Shown piece after piece: positions 16,885 to 25,646 of a stretch of 64,000 nucleotides of DNA (the stretch's first letter is position 1; each line of letters starts with the position of its first letter). The stretch comes from Paracoccus pantotrophus (GTDB lineage Bacteria; Pseudomonadota; Alphaproteobacteria; Rhodobacterales; Rhodobacteraceae): the NCBI RefSeq assembly GCF_008824185.1, contig NZ_CP044423.1, positions 1,461,821 to 1,525,820 on the forward strand, read 5' to 3'. The notes under the pieces are model-generated. The model saw nothing but the letters and a program-made list of their open reading frames with translations. It was not told where the DNA came from and searched no databases. A program made the position numbers and the translations under genes.

Positions 16885-17015
16885 AATTCAGTCGGATCGC
16901 AGCCATCCTGGCCGTCCTTGCGCTCGCCGCGTGCAATACCGTGGCCGGCGTGGGCGAGGACATCACCGGCGCCTCGCGCCTGGTGCAGGGCGGCCTGGGC
17001 GGAGGAGGCTACTGA
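16881..17015 (+). CDS. entericidin A/B-type small lipoprotein
   Basis: A 44-residue lipoprotein, MKFSRIAAILAVLALAACNT and onward. It has a short signal peptide with lipobox LAAC (acylated Cys18) and the entericidin-like tail TVAGVGEDITGASRLV with a glycine-rich end. A strong AGGAGGAAAG RBS precedes the ATG at 16881, which overlaps the yejA-like stop by 4 nt. Entericidins are envelope lipoproteins linked to stress and stationary phase. The role here is unknown. Confidence 0.8.
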   Translation: MKFSRIAAILAVLALAACNTVAGVGEDITGASRLVQGGLGGGGY

Positions 17016-17353
17016 TGAAATGGGTTCACGTCCGCGACAACTGGCCCGCCTTCTTCGAGGCCATCGTCGAGAAATGGCCTGCGGCCGATGAAAGCGACCT
17101 CGAGGAGATCGACGGCGACCAGCGCGCCTTCATCGCCTATATCGCCGAGGTGACCGGCCAGGAGGTCGACGAGACCAAGGACGAGATCCGCGAATGGCTG
17201 GCGGGCGAGATTCCCGCGGACATCGTCATGGACCCGATCCACGACAATCACTCGATCAAGCTGTCCTCGAAATATGTCGGCGAGGGCGAGGACGAATATG
17301 ACGACGACGCCCGTTTCGGCGATGACGACGAAGTGCCCGACGACGGCGACTGA
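17015..17353 (+). CDS. acidic CsbD-like hypothetical protein
   Basis: 112 aa. The first 65 or so residues (MKWVHVRDNWPAFFEAIVEKW, then DLEEIDGDQRAFIAYIAEVTG and EIREWLAG) follow the CsbD pattern of an N-terminal W-x-NW helix, a DLxxIxG turn and a closing W-containing helix. The C-terminal 30 residues are almost entirely Asp/Glu (GEGEDEYDDDARFGDDDEVP). CsbD proteins are general-stress proteins of unknown mechanism. The start codon overlaps the entericidin stop (TGATG), so the two are coupled. Confidence 0.6.
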   Translation: MKWVHVRDNWPAFFEAIVEKWPAADESDLEEIDGDQRAFIAYIAEVTGQEVDETKDEIREWLAGEIPADIVMDPIHDNHSIKLSSKYVGEGEDEYDDDARFGDDDEVPDDGD

Positions 17354-17464
17354 CGCGAAGGAAACGGGGCGATCCTGCGCCCGGCGCCGCGCCGCCGTGC
17401 AGGACCGGGGCGGGCCGGCGATTCCGGGCCGGAGCCCGGGTCGCTCGGCCCTGGCGGCGGACGG

Positions 17465-19240
17465 CTAGACCAGCAGATCGACCAGTTCGAACCGGGTCAC
17501 GTCGACGATGCCCAGATCCGAGATGCGCAGTTCGGGGATCACCACCAGCGCCAGCAGCGAATGCTGCATATAGGCGTTGTTGAGCCGGCAGCCGCAATCC
17601 TGCATCGCCCTGACGATCCCCTGCGCGGCCTCGGCCACCTCCTCGGCCGGGCGGTCGGACATCAGCCCGGCGATGGGCAGCGCCACGGTCGCCAGTTCTG
17701 CACCGTCGCGGAACACGGTGACGCCGCCGCCGATCCGGCCCAGATGGTTCGCCGCCGCCGCCATGCTGTCGCGATCCGTGCCGACGACGATCATGTGATG
17801 GCTGTCATGCGCCACGGTCGAGGCCACCGCCATCCGGCCCCGATAGCCGAAGCCCGAGACGAAGCCGTTCACCACGCCGCCCGTCGCCCGGTGGCGTTCG
17901 ACCAGCGCGATATGGCAGGTCTCGCCCTCGGCCTCGATCACGCCGTCGCGGATCGGCAGATCGGCGGTCAGCGCGCGGGTCGGGGCCTGGTTCTCGACCA
18001 CGCCGATCACCCGCACCCGCGCGCTGTCGCCCATGGCGCGCAGGGCGAAATCCGCCCCGGCAAGGCTGCGCCCCAGATGCACCGAATTGCGCGCCTCATC
18101 GGGCCAGGCGATGCGCGGGCAATCGACCAGCAGCTTGCCGCCTTCGGCGACCAGCCGCCCCTGCGCGATCACCGCCTCGATGGGCAGGCTGCGCAGGTCC
18201 GAGGCCAGGATCACGTCCGCCCGCCGCCCCGGCGTGATGCTGCCCAGCTCGCGCTCCAGCCCGAAATGCTGCGCCGCGTTGATCGTCGCCATCTGGATCG
18301 CCACCAGCGGGTCGCAGCCGCAGTCGATGGCATGGCGCACCACCCGATTCATGTGCCCGTCATGGACCAGCGTGCCGGAATGGCTGTCATCGGTACACAG
18401 GATGAAGAAGCGCGGGTCGAGCCCCTTTTCGGTGATCGCGGTGATCTGGCTTTCCACGTCATACCAGGCCGAGCCCAGCCGCATCATGCAGCCCATGCCC
18501 TGGCGCACGCGGGCGATGCCCTGCGCCTCGGTCGTGGTCTCGTGGTCGTCATTGGCGCCGCCGGCGACATAGGCGTGGAAGGGCCGGCCCAGGTCGGGGC
18601 TGGCGTAATGCCCACCCACCGTCTTGCCGGCGGCGCGGGTGGCGGCGATCTCGGCCAGCATCTGCCGGTCGCCGGCGGCAACGCCGGGAAAGTTCATCAT
18701 CTCGCCCAGGCCGACGATGCCCTCCCAGCCCATGGCCTGCGCCACCTCGCCCTCGGTGATCGGCTGGCCGGTGGTTTCCAGACCGGGCGCCGAGGGCGCG
18801 CAGCTGGGCATCTGCGTGAACATGCTGATCGGCTGGAGCAGCGATTCGTCGCGCATCAGCCGCACGCCTTCGAGGCCCAGCACATTGGCGATCTCGTGCG
18901 GGTCGTGGAAGATGGTCGTGGTGCCATGCGGGATCACTGCGGCGGCAAAGCCCGCGGGCGTCAGCATCCCCGATTCGACATGCATATGCGCGTCGATCAG
19001 GCCGGGAACCATGTAGCGGCCCTCGGCCTCGATCACCTGCGTGTCGGGCCCCACGGACGGCCCGGCATCCGGCCCGACATAGGCCACCCGGCCGTCCGCC
19101 ACGGCCACGTCGATGCCGGGGATCACCTCGCGGCTGTGGACATTGACCCATTGCCCGCCCCGGATGACCAGATCGGCGGGCGCCCGCCCCGCCGCCACCT
19201 CGACCAGCCGCGCCTGCGCCTCGATCCACGGTTTCAACAT
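17465..19240 (-). CDS. ade: adenine deaminase
   Basis: An amidohydrolase of 591 aa converting adenine to hypoxanthine and ammonia in purine salvage. The metal-binding motif GLIDAHMHVESGM is near residue 90, HGTTTIFHDPHEIANV near 115, ILCTDDSHSGTLVHDGHMN near 290, and the C-terminal adenine-deaminase domain segment STVAHDSHHMIVVGTD near 495. The ATG at 19240 has GGAGG 5 nt upstream. The longer open frame reaching 19954 is antisense to recO and is not used. It is divergent from recO. Confidence 0.92.
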   Translation of the reverse strand: MLKPWIEAQARLVEVAAGRAPADLVIRGGQWVNVHSREVIPGIDVAVADGRVAYVGPDAGPSVGPDTQVIEAEGRYMVPGLIDAHMHVESGMLTPAGFAAAVIPHGTTTIFHDPHEIANVLGLEGVRLMRDESLLQPISMFTQMPSCAPSAPGLETTGQPITEGEVAQAMGWEGIVGLGEMMNFPGVAAGDRQMLAEIAATRAAGKTVGGHYASPDLGRPFHAYVAGGANDDHETTTEAQGIARVRQGMGCMMRLGSAWYDVESQITAITEKGLDPRFFILCTDDSHSGTLVHDGHMNRVVRHAIDCGCDPLVAIQMATINAAQHFGLERELGSITPGRRADVILASDLRSLPIEAVIAQGRLVAEGGKLLVDCPRIAWPDEARNSVHLGRSLAGADFALRAMGDSARVRVIGVVENQAPTRALTADLPIRDGVIEAEGETCHIALVERHRATGGVVNGFVSGFGYRGRMAVASTVAHDSHHMIVVGTDRDSMAAAANHLGRIGGGVTVFRDGAELATVALPIAGLMSDRPAEEVAEAAQGIVRAMQDCGCRLNNAYMQHSLLALVVIPELRISDLGIVDVTRFELVDLLV

Positions 19241-19303
19241 GCCTGCCTCCTTGTCCGTTGCCCCCAGATTGCGGCAGGGTGGCGCGAAAGGAAAGGCGGC
19301 GCG

Positions 19304-20032
19304 ATGGAATGGAGCGGCGAGGCCAGCGTGATGGCGCGGCAAAGGCACGGCGAAAGCGCCGCGATCCTGACCGTGCTGACACAAGAGGCGGGGTTGCTGC
19401 GCGGGTTGGTGCCGGGCGGGGCCAGCGCCAGGCGGGCCGCCATGCTGCAGCCGGGCAACCGGGTCAGCCTGCGCTGGCGGGCGCGGCTGGAGGATCAGCT
19501 GGGCACCTTTGCCGTCGAGCCGGCGCGGGCGCGGCCCGGCCTGCTGGCCGGGGCCGATGCGCTGGCCGGGGTGAACGCCGTCACCGCGCTTCTGACCTTT
19601 GCCCTGCCCGAGCGCGACCCCCATCCCCGCCTGGCCGCCGCGACCGAGGCGCTCCTGGACCTGATGGACGCGGGCGGGGACTGGGCCGAGGCCTATCTGC
19701 GCTGGGAGATGCGGCTTCTGGACGAGCTGGGCTTCGGGCTGGACCTGACCCGCTGCGCGGTGACGGGATCGCGCGAGGGGCTGGCCTATGTCAGCCCGCG
19801 CTCGGGCCGGGCGGTTTCGGCCCAGGCGGCAGGGGATTGGGCACCGCGGCTCTTGCCGCTGCCCGCCATGCTGGGCGGGCGCGGCAATGGCGGGATCGAG
19901 GACGCGCTGGCCCTGACCGGGCATTTCCTGCAAGCGCGGCTGGCCGAGAGCCATGCGGGCAAGCCCCTGCCGCCCGCACGCGCCCGGCTGGTCGCCCGGC
20001 TTACTGCGCCGCGGCCCGCCAGCGGATCGTGA
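19304..20032 (+). CDS. recO: DNA repair protein RecO
   Basis: 242 aa, the usual RecO length. It works in the RecFOR pathway, loading RecA at gaps. The N-terminal OB-fold begins MEWSGEASVMARQRHGESAA and contains ILTVLTQEAGLLRGLVPGG near residue 25. The alpha-helical part has the LLDELGFGLDLTRCAVTG segment near residue 140, where many RecO proteins carry a zinc-finger cysteine; only one cysteine is kept here. A GAAAGG sequence precedes ATG 19304. Its 3' end overlaps the convergent META lipoprotein gene by 32 nt. Confidence 0.88.
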   Translation: MEWSGEASVMARQRHGESAAILTVLTQEAGLLRGLVPGGASARRAAMLQPGNRVSLRWRARLEDQLGTFAVEPARARPGLLAGADALAGVNAVTALLTFALPERDPHPRLAAATEALLDLMDAGGDWAEAYLRWEMRLLDELGFGLDLTRCAVTGSREGLAYVSPRSGRAVSAQAAGDWAPRLLPLPAMLGGRGNGGIEDALALTGHFLQARLAESHAGKPLPPARARLVARLTAPRPASGS

Positions 20033-20372
20033 CGTCCGGGCCGGTCATCACCAGTTCCTCGCCCTCGCGCCTGGCCTCGCGCACCGCGCCGAGCGCCTGG
20101 AAGAACGCATGTTCGCCGCCTTCTTGCAGGCAGGCGCGGCGCGTCGTGGCCAACGCGCCCAGGTCCAGCGCCGGCAATGTCGCGTTGTTGCGGCCGGTGA
20201 ACAGGTTGCAGGGCCCCTGCCCCGAGACCGCGCCGTCCTCGGCGATGCGCAGGGTGGGCGTGCCCGAAACCTCGACACCCTCCACCGCGATCAACGTATA
20301 TTCGCCGGGGATCTGCGCGGCGGCGTCCGGTTCCGCACCACAGGCGGCCAATCCCAGGGACAGCGCCAGCAT
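20001..20372 (-). CDS. META-domain lipoprotein (first of pair)
   Basis: About 124 aa. Lipobox LGLAAC is followed by a META-type domain with GEYTLIAVEGVEVSGTPTL, GQGPCNLFTGRNNA and a C-terminal heat-shock HslJ-like half. The ATG at 20372 leaves a short signal MLALSLGLAAC with no basic residue and an 18-nt gap from GGAGG. The in-frame ATA at 20384, 6 nt after GGAGG, would give IRKLMLALSLGLAAC, a proper signal peptide, so a rare non-AUG start is possible. It is paralogous to the gene just upstream and overlaps recO tail-to-tail. Confidence 0.75.
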   Translation of the reverse strand: MLALSLGLAACGAEPDAAAQIPGEYTLIAVEGVEVSGTPTLRIAEDGAVSGQGPCNLFTGRNNATLPALDLGALATTRRACLQEGGEHAFFQALGAVREARREGEELVMTGPDVTIRWRAAAQ

Positions 20373-20409
20373 CAGTTTCCGTATGATTTGCCTCCTTCCG
20401 GCTTGGGGA

Positions 20410-20829
20410 TCATTCCTTGCGATAGCCCGGCTCATAGGTCAGGTAGGTCGGCCCCTTGATGGTCAGCACGCCGCCCTCGAAGGTGATGCCATCGGCCGCC
20501 GACAGCGCCTGGAAATAGCGCGTCTCAAGCCGGCCGGCCAGCCCGCTGCAGGCCATTTCCGTCGTGGTCAGCGGCCCCAGCGAAAAGGCCGGCGGCTCGG
20601 CGTTCTGCTTGGCTGAGTAATGGTTGCAGGGCGCCTGCCCCGAGATCGAGCCATCCGCCTCGATGGTCATGCCGACATTGCGCTGCGGCACGGTGTCGGA
20701 ACCGATGCCGACCAGCACATAGGGGCCGGTCGGAATGGTCGAGCCCGGCACGTCGGGCGTGGCGGGCTCGCAGGCAGCAAGGCCGAGCGTGGCGGCGAAG
20801 GCCACGGAAATCATCGGGATGCGGGTCAT
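20410..20829 (-). CDS. META-domain lipoprotein (second of pair)
   Basis: 139 aa. The signal MTRIPMISVAFAATLGLAAC carries a lipobox Cys20, so the product is anchored in the envelope. The domain contains SGQAPCNHYSAKQNAEPPA and LTTTEMACSGLAG, the same arrangement as its downstream paralogue (GQGPCNLFTGRNNA, ATTRRACLQEG). HslJ/META proteins are linked to stress and antibiotic resistance in some bacteria; a specific role is not known. A GGAGC sequence precedes ATG 20829. The two genes are 37 nt apart and probably co-transcribed after duplication. Confidence 0.8.
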   Translation of the reverse strand: MTRIPMISVAFAATLGLAACEPATPDVPGSTIPTGPYVLVGIGSDTVPQRNVGMTIEADGSISGQAPCNHYSAKQNAEPPAFSLGPLTTTEMACSGLAGRLETRYFQALSAADGITFEGGVLTIKGPTYLTYEPGYRKE

Positions 20830-20906
20830 GGGCAGCTCCGTTATGTCGCGTTGCTGCCATAATGCCCGAACCGCCCCCGCTGTCCAGCAGGGGCCGGAAT
20901 TTCATC

Positions 20907-22562
20907 CTAGTCCAGTAGCCTGCGTGCAATAACCTGGGCCTGGATCTCGGCCGCGCCCTCGAAGATGTTGAGGATGCGTGCATCGCACAGAACGCGGCTG
21001 ATGGCGTATTCCAGCGCAAAGCCGTTGCCGCCGTGGATCTGCAAGGCATTGTCCGCCGCCGCCCAGGCAACGCGGGCGCCGAGCAGCTTGGCCATCCCGG
21101 CCTCGAGGTCGCAGCGCCGGCCGTGGTCCTTTTCCCAGGCGCTGAAATAGGTCAGCTGCCGGGCGATCATGATCTCGACCGCCATCATCGCCAGCTTGTC
21201 GGCGACGCGCGGGAATTCAATCAGCGACTTGCCAAACTGCTTGCGGTCGATGGCATAGCGCATGCCGATCTCGGCCGCCGATTGCGCCACGCCCACGGCA
21301 CGGGCGGCGGTCTGGATGCGCGCCGATTCAAAGGTCTCCATCAACTGCTTGAAACCGCGCCCCGGCTCGCCGCCCAGCAGATTCTCGGCCTTCACCCGGA
21401 AACCGTCGAAGCCGAGCTCGTATTCCTTCATGCCGCGATAGCCCAAGACCTCGATCTCGCCGCCGGTCATGCCGGGGGTCGGGAAGGGATCGTCGTCGGT
21501 GCCGGGGATCTTCTCGGCCAGGAACATCGACAGCCCGCGCCAATCCGTCGTCTCGGGATCGGTGCGCGCCAGCAGCGTCATGACATGGGTGCGCTGCGCA
21601 TGGGTGATCCAGGTCTTGTTGCCGGTGACGACCCAATCCTCGCCGTCCCTGACCGCCCGCGTGCGCAGGCTGCCCAGGTCGCTGCCGGTATTCGGCTCGG
21701 TAAAGACCGCCGTCGACAGGATCTCGCCCGAGGCGAGCTTCGGCAGCCATTTCGTCTTCTGCTCCTCGGTGCCGCCGCACAGAATCAGCTCGGCCGCGAT
21801 CTCGCTGCGCGTGCCCAGCGAGCCCACGCCGATATAGCCGCGCGACAGCTCCTCGGTCACGACCACCATCGACGCCTTCGAGAGGCCCAAGCCCCCGAAT
21901 TCTTCGGGGATGGTCAGGCCAAAGACGCCCAGCTCGGCCAGTTCCTCGATGATCTCCATCGGGATCAACTGGTCTTTCAGGTGCCATTCATGAGCGTTGG
22001 GGATCACCCGTTCCTCGGCATAGCGGCGGAACTGGTCGCGGATCATCTCCAGATCCTCGTCGAGCCCGGTGGCGCCAAAGGTGGCGCGGCCCTGGTTGTC
22101 CTGCATCAGCCGCGCCAGTTCGGCCCGCGCCGGGGCGGTGTTGCCGCGCATCAGCTGGGCCGCCGCCTGGCCGGGCTGCCAGTCCAGGCCCAGGTCCGAG
22201 AGTCGCGCGAACTCGGTCTGGCTCATCGGGATGCCGCCGGCGATCTGGCTCAGGTATTCGCCCAGGCCGATCTGCAGGATCAGCGCCTCGATCCGGCCCA
22301 GCTTGCCCGCTTCGGCCAGCCGCCCGGCCCAGCCGGTCAGTTGGCGAATCGATTCGACATAGGTCGCCAGCCAGGACAGCGCATGGGCGGCGTGCTGGTG
22401 CTGTTCCAGAAGCGCCGGCTGCGGCTTGCCCGAGGGCGCGACCAGCGTGCGCAAGGCCTCGGTCGCGCGGGATTGCAGGGATTCGAGTTCCGGCAGGGCC
22501 TCGCCTGCAAGCGCAAGCAGGGCGGAAGGCGTATCGGCTGGCATCGCGGGCATGTCCTTCAT
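20907..22562 (-). CDS. mcd: (2S)-methylsuccinyl-CoA dehydrogenase
   Basis: An acyl-CoA dehydrogenase of 551 aa, longer than the common 380-400 because of a roughly 160-residue N-terminal helical extension. That architecture is diagnostic of Mcd, the ethylmalonyl-CoA pathway enzyme that makes mesaconyl-CoA. The core shows FGLTIPEEFGGLGLS near residue 207, VFTEPNTGSDLGSLRTRA near 282, DRKQFGKSLIEFP near 430 and IHGGNGFALEYAISR near 510, ending in NIFEGAAEIQAQ with the catalytic Glu. An AAAGGAG sequence lies 7 nt ahead of ATG 22562. No other ethylmalonyl-CoA pathway gene is in the window. Confidence 0.88.
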   Translation of the reverse strand: MKDMPAMPADTPSALLALAGEALPELESLQSRATEALRTLVAPSGKPQPALLEQHQHAAHALSWLATYVESIRQLTGWAGRLAEAGKLGRIEALILQIGLGEYLSQIAGGIPMSQTEFARLSDLGLDWQPGQAAAQLMRGNTAPARAELARLMQDNQGRATFGATGLDEDLEMIRDQFRRYAEERVIPNAHEWHLKDQLIPMEIIEELAELGVFGLTIPEEFGGLGLSKASMVVVTEELSRGYIGVGSLGTRSEIAAELILCGGTEEQKTKWLPKLASGEILSTAVFTEPNTGSDLGSLRTRAVRDGEDWVVTGNKTWITHAQRTHVMTLLARTDPETTDWRGLSMFLAEKIPGTDDDPFPTPGMTGGEIEVLGYRGMKEYELGFDGFRVKAENLLGGEPGRGFKQLMETFESARIQTAARAVGVAQSAAEIGMRYAIDRKQFGKSLIEFPRVADKLAMMAVEIMIARQLTYFSAWEKDHGRRCDLEAGMAKLLGARVAWAAADNALQIHGGNGFALEYAISRVLCDARILNIFEGAAEIQAQVIARRLLD

Positions 22563-22717
22563 GGCAGACTCCTTTGCGGCGTTGCAGCATGACTAACGGC
22601 TTCGCAACCGCAGCGCAACTATCATGCGCAATATTGGCACAATGCGAACTAAAATGTCTCGCTCATTGCGCGCGAACGGCCCTTGCGGCGGGCGGCTCGG
22701 CGCAGCAACCTGCGGCC

Positions 22718-23491
22718 ATGTTCGGCCTCGATCCCTTTCATTTCTGGACCGCCATCACGATCACGCTGTTTTCCGGCTTCGTGAAGGGCGCCATCGGCTT
22801 TGCCATGCCGATGATCATGCTGGCGGCGCTGGGGTCCTTTCTGCCCGCGCAGCAGGCGGTCGCCGCGGTGATCCTGCCGGTGCTGGTGACGAACATCCGC
22901 CAGGCCCTGCGCGACGGCTGGCGCCCGGCCTGGCAGGCGACGCGGGACTGGCGCTGGCATGTCGGCATGGTGGTGCTGTTCATCCCGGTCAGCGCCTTTT
23001 TCGCGACACGGGTGCCGCAATGGCTGATGTATGCGCTGATCGGCTTGCCGATCACGGGTTTCGCGCTGTGGCAGATCCTGGGGCGCAGCCTGGTCCTGCC
23101 GGTGCATCACCGCCGCCGCATGGAGATCGCGACCGGCGTGACCGGCGGGCTGATCGGCGGCATTTCCGGCATCTGGGGGCCGCCGCTGCTGGTGCTGCTC
23201 TTGTCGCTGCACGTGCCCAAGGCGGAGCAGATGCGGGTGCAGGGGGTGGTGTTCTTCATCGGCGCGGCGGTGCTGACGCTTTCGCATCTGCAATCGGGGC
23301 TGCTGAACGCCCGGACCCTGCCGTTTTCGGCGATCCTTGTCGTCCCGGCGCTGGTCGGCATGGGGCTGGGCTATCTGGCGCATGACCGGCTGGACGCGGC
23401 GCGGTTCCGGCGCTGGACGCTGATCCTGCTGGCGCTGACCGGCGCCAACCTGCTGCGCCGTGCGCTGGAGCTTGCAGGCCCGGCGGTGTAA
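22718..23491 (+). CDS. TauE/SafE-family sulfite/anion exporter
   Basis: 257-aa inner-membrane protein with about eight hydrophobic segments. The two family repeats are GFVKGAIGFAMPMIMLAALG near residue 20 and GLIGGISGIWGPPLLVLLLS near residue 150. TauE/SafE members export sulfite, sulfoacetate or related anions; the substrate here is unknown. The ATG at 22718 begins MFGLDPFHFW. The open frame extends upstream to 22574 but over the mcd promoter. Divergent from mcd and 28 nt ahead of dapE. Confidence 0.85.
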   Translation: MFGLDPFHFWTAITITLFSGFVKGAIGFAMPMIMLAALGSFLPAQQAVAAVILPVLVTNIRQALRDGWRPAWQATRDWRWHVGMVVLFIPVSAFFATRVPQWLMYALIGLPITGFALWQILGRSLVLPVHHRRRMEIATGVTGGLIGGISGIWGPPLLVLLLSLHVPKAEQMRVQGVVFFIGAAVLTLSHLQSGLLNARTLPFSAILVVPALVGMGLGYLAHDRLDAARFRRWTLILLALTGANLLRRALELAGPAV

Positions 23492-23519
23492 CCAGAAAGC
23501 CAAAAGCGAAAGGCCCGCC

Positions 23520-24668
23520 ATGACCACGATCCCCGATCCCGCCCAACTGACCGCCCGGCTGATCCGCTGCGCCTCGGTCACGCCCGACGAGGGCGGCGCG
23601 CTGGTGCTGCTGGCCGATCTGCTGGGCGCGGCGGGCTTCGAATGCCACCGCGTCGACCGCGAGGGGGTGCCGAACCTGTTCGCGCGCTGGGGGGCAAAGG
23701 GCGCACGGACCTTCGGCTTCAACGGCCATACCGACGTGGTGCCGCCCGGCGATCCGGTCAGCTGGACGCATCCGCCCTTTTCCGGGCACGAGGCCGAGGG
23801 CTGGATCTGGGGCCGCGGCGCCACCGACATGAAATCCGGCGTAGCGGCCTTCGCCGCAGCCGCCATTGGCTTCGTGACCGAGACGCCGCCGCCGGACGGC
23901 GCGGTGATCCTGGCCATCACCGGCGACGAGGAGGGGCCGGGCAAGCACGGCACCCGCGCACTGCTCGACTGGATGGCAGCCAATGGCGAGCGGATGGATG
24001 TCTGCATCGTCGGCGAGCCCTCGAATCCCGACCGCATGGGCGAGATGATCAAGATCGGCCGCCGCGGCTCGATGACCCTGCAGATCGAGGCGCATGGCAT
24101 CCAGGGCCATGCCGCCTATCCGCATCGCGCCCGCAACCCGCTGCATGCGCTGCTGCGGCTGCTCTACGAGTTGACCGAGGCGCCGCTGGACGAGGGGACC
24201 GAGCATTTCGACCCCTCGGGCCTGCAGGTGACGACGGTGGATTGCGGCAACCCGGCCTCGAACGTGATCCCGGAACAGGCGCGGGCGGTGATCAACATCC
24301 GCTTCAACGACGCCCATAGCTCGGAGAGCCTCGACCGGATGATCCGCGCCCGCGCGGCGGCGATCTCGGCCGATACCAAGGTGGATTTCGCCATCTCGAC
24401 CGACGTGTCGGGCGAAAGCTTCCTGACCCGGCCCGGCCCCTTCGTCGACCTGGTCGCCGGCGTGGTGCGCGAGGAGACGGGACTGACCCCGGTGCTGTCC
24501 ACCTCGGGCGGTACTTCGGATGCGCGTTTCGTCAAGGATCATTGCCCGGTGCTTGAATTCGGGCTGGTGGGGCATTTCATGCATCAGGTGGACGAGCGCG
24601 TGCCGGCCGATCAGGTCCGCCAGCTCGCCCGGATCTATCGCCGCATCCTGGAGCGTTACTTCGCATGA
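23520..24668 (+). CDS. dapE: succinyl-diaminopimelate desuccinylase
   Basis: 382-aa M20 zinc peptidase-family enzyme that removes succinate from N-succinyl-LL-2,6-diaminopimelate in lysine and peptidoglycan synthesis. Metal-site motifs are FNGHTDVVPPGD near residue 66, GRGATDMKSG near 100 and TGDEEGPGKHGT near 130. The dimer-domain motif IKIGRRGSMTL is near 180 and the C-terminal His motif GLVGHFMHQVDE near 352. An AAAGGCCC sequence precedes ATG 23520. It overlaps the downstream GNAT gene by 4 nt. Confidence 0.93.
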   Translation: MTTIPDPAQLTARLIRCASVTPDEGGALVLLADLLGAAGFECHRVDREGVPNLFARWGAKGARTFGFNGHTDVVPPGDPVSWTHPPFSGHEAEGWIWGRGATDMKSGVAAFAAAAIGFVTETPPPDGAVILAITGDEEGPGKHGTRALLDWMAANGERMDVCIVGEPSNPDRMGEMIKIGRRGSMTLQIEAHGIQGHAAYPHRARNPLHALLRLLYELTEAPLDEGTEHFDPSGLQVTTVDCGNPASNVIPEQARAVINIRFNDAHSSESLDRMIRARAAAISADTKVDFAISTDVSGESFLTRPGPFVDLVAGVVREETGLTPVLSTSGGTSDARFVKDHCPVLEFGLVGHFMHQVDERVPADQVRQLARIYRRILERYFA

Positions 24669-25081
24669 TCGAGAAGACCACCGACCTCGACACCTGCCGC
24701 GCCATCCGCCGCGCAGTTTTCATCGTCGAGCAGAACGTCCCCGAGGCCGAGGAATGGGACGGCCGCGACGGCGAGGCGATCCACCTGCTGGCGCGGGATG
24801 ACAGCGGCCGGGCCCTGGGCACCGCCCGCATCCTGGTCCAGGGCGCGACCGGCAAGATCGGCCGCGTCGCGGTGCTGCAATCCGCGCGGGGCACCGGGGT
24901 CGGCGCGGCGCTGATCCGCGCGGCGCTTGAGGAATTGCGCGCCATGCCCGGCGTCACCCGCGCCAAGCTGGGCGCCCAGACCCATGCCATCGGCTTTTAC
25001 GAAAGGCTGGGCTTTGCCGCCTACGGCCCCGAATACGACGATGCCGGCATCCCGCACCGGGACATGGCGCTGGAGCTTTGA
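24665..25081 (+). CDS. GNAT-family N-acetyltransferase
   Basis: 138 aa. The acetyl-CoA-binding motif A reads KIGRVAVLQSARGTGVGAAL near residue 60, and the C-terminal motif B ends KLGAQTHAIGFYERLGFAAY with the usual Tyr. It resembles the ElaA/YjcF group of small GNATs. The ATG overlaps the dapE stop (ATGA) and its own stop overlaps the next ATG (TGATG), so the three are translated as a coupled unit. The substrate is unknown. Confidence 0.85.
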   Translation: MIEKTTDLDTCRAIRRAVFIVEQNVPEAEEWDGRDGEAIHLLARDDSGRALGTARILVQGATGKIGRVAVLQSARGTGVGAALIRAALEELRAMPGVTRAKLGAQTHAIGFYERLGFAAYGPEYDDAGIPHRDMALEL

Positions 25082-25596
25082 TGATCCGCCCGGAACTGGC
25101 CGAAAAGCTGCGCCCCTGGGCCGAAACCGGCGCCGCGCTGGCCGCGACCGGGTTCGGGCTGTGGGTGTTTTCGCTGGGTGGCTGGATCCTGTGGCCCATC
25201 GGCGCGGTCATTGCCGCGGCCTCGGCGCTTTGGGCGCTGGACGCACGGCGGCGGATGCGCTTCCGCCACGACACGCTCGGCCCCGGCATGGTCGAGCTGG
25301 ACGAGGGCGCGATCCGCTACCTGTCGCCCAACCGGCTGCTGGGCGGCGAGATCGCGCTGCGCGAGCTGGCCGAGATCCGGCTGATGCGACTGAACGGCCG
25401 CCGGCACTGGCGGCTGAAAAGCGGCGACGGCCAGGCGCTGCTGATCCCGGTCGATGCGGCGGGGGCCGAGCGGCTGGCCGGCGCCTTCGCCACGCTGCCG
25501 GGGATCGAGATGGGGCGCCTCGCCTCGGCCTTGGCGCCGGATGCGCCGACGATCCAGACCGTTTGGACGAGGCCGGTCCGCGCCCGCTTGACTTGA
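25081..25596 (+). CDS. hypothetical membrane protein
   Basis: 171 aa, no family recognised with certainty. Two adjacent hydrophobic segments near residues 18-52 (AALAATGFGLWVFSLGGW and ILWPIGAVIAAASALWAL) are followed by a soluble beta-rich domain with PGMVELDEGAIRYLSP and REGE-type turns, a layout like bacterial PH-domain-like membrane proteins. The start codon overlaps the GNAT stop. An in-frame TTG one codon earlier is possible. Confidence 0.65.
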   Translation: MIRPELAEKLRPWAETGAALAATGFGLWVFSLGGWILWPIGAVIAAASALWALDARRRMRFRHDTLGPGMVELDEGAIRYLSPNRLLGGEIALRELAEIRLMRLNGRRHWRLKSGDGQALLIPVDAAGAERLAGAFATLPGIEMGRLASALAPDAPTIQTVWTRPVRARLT

Positions 25597-25646
25597 GCCG
25601 CCCGCCTTGCCACCTGTGACGGGCAAAGGCAAACGAAAGGCCACCG

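Noticed and set aside
17465..19954. Adenine deaminase extended to a start at 19954
   Set aside because: The extra part is antisense to recO; the family start with GGAGG is at 19240.
22574..22717. TauE/SafE protein starting at 22574
   Set aside because: The added 48 residues overlie the mcd promoter and are not membrane-like; the family begins at 22718.
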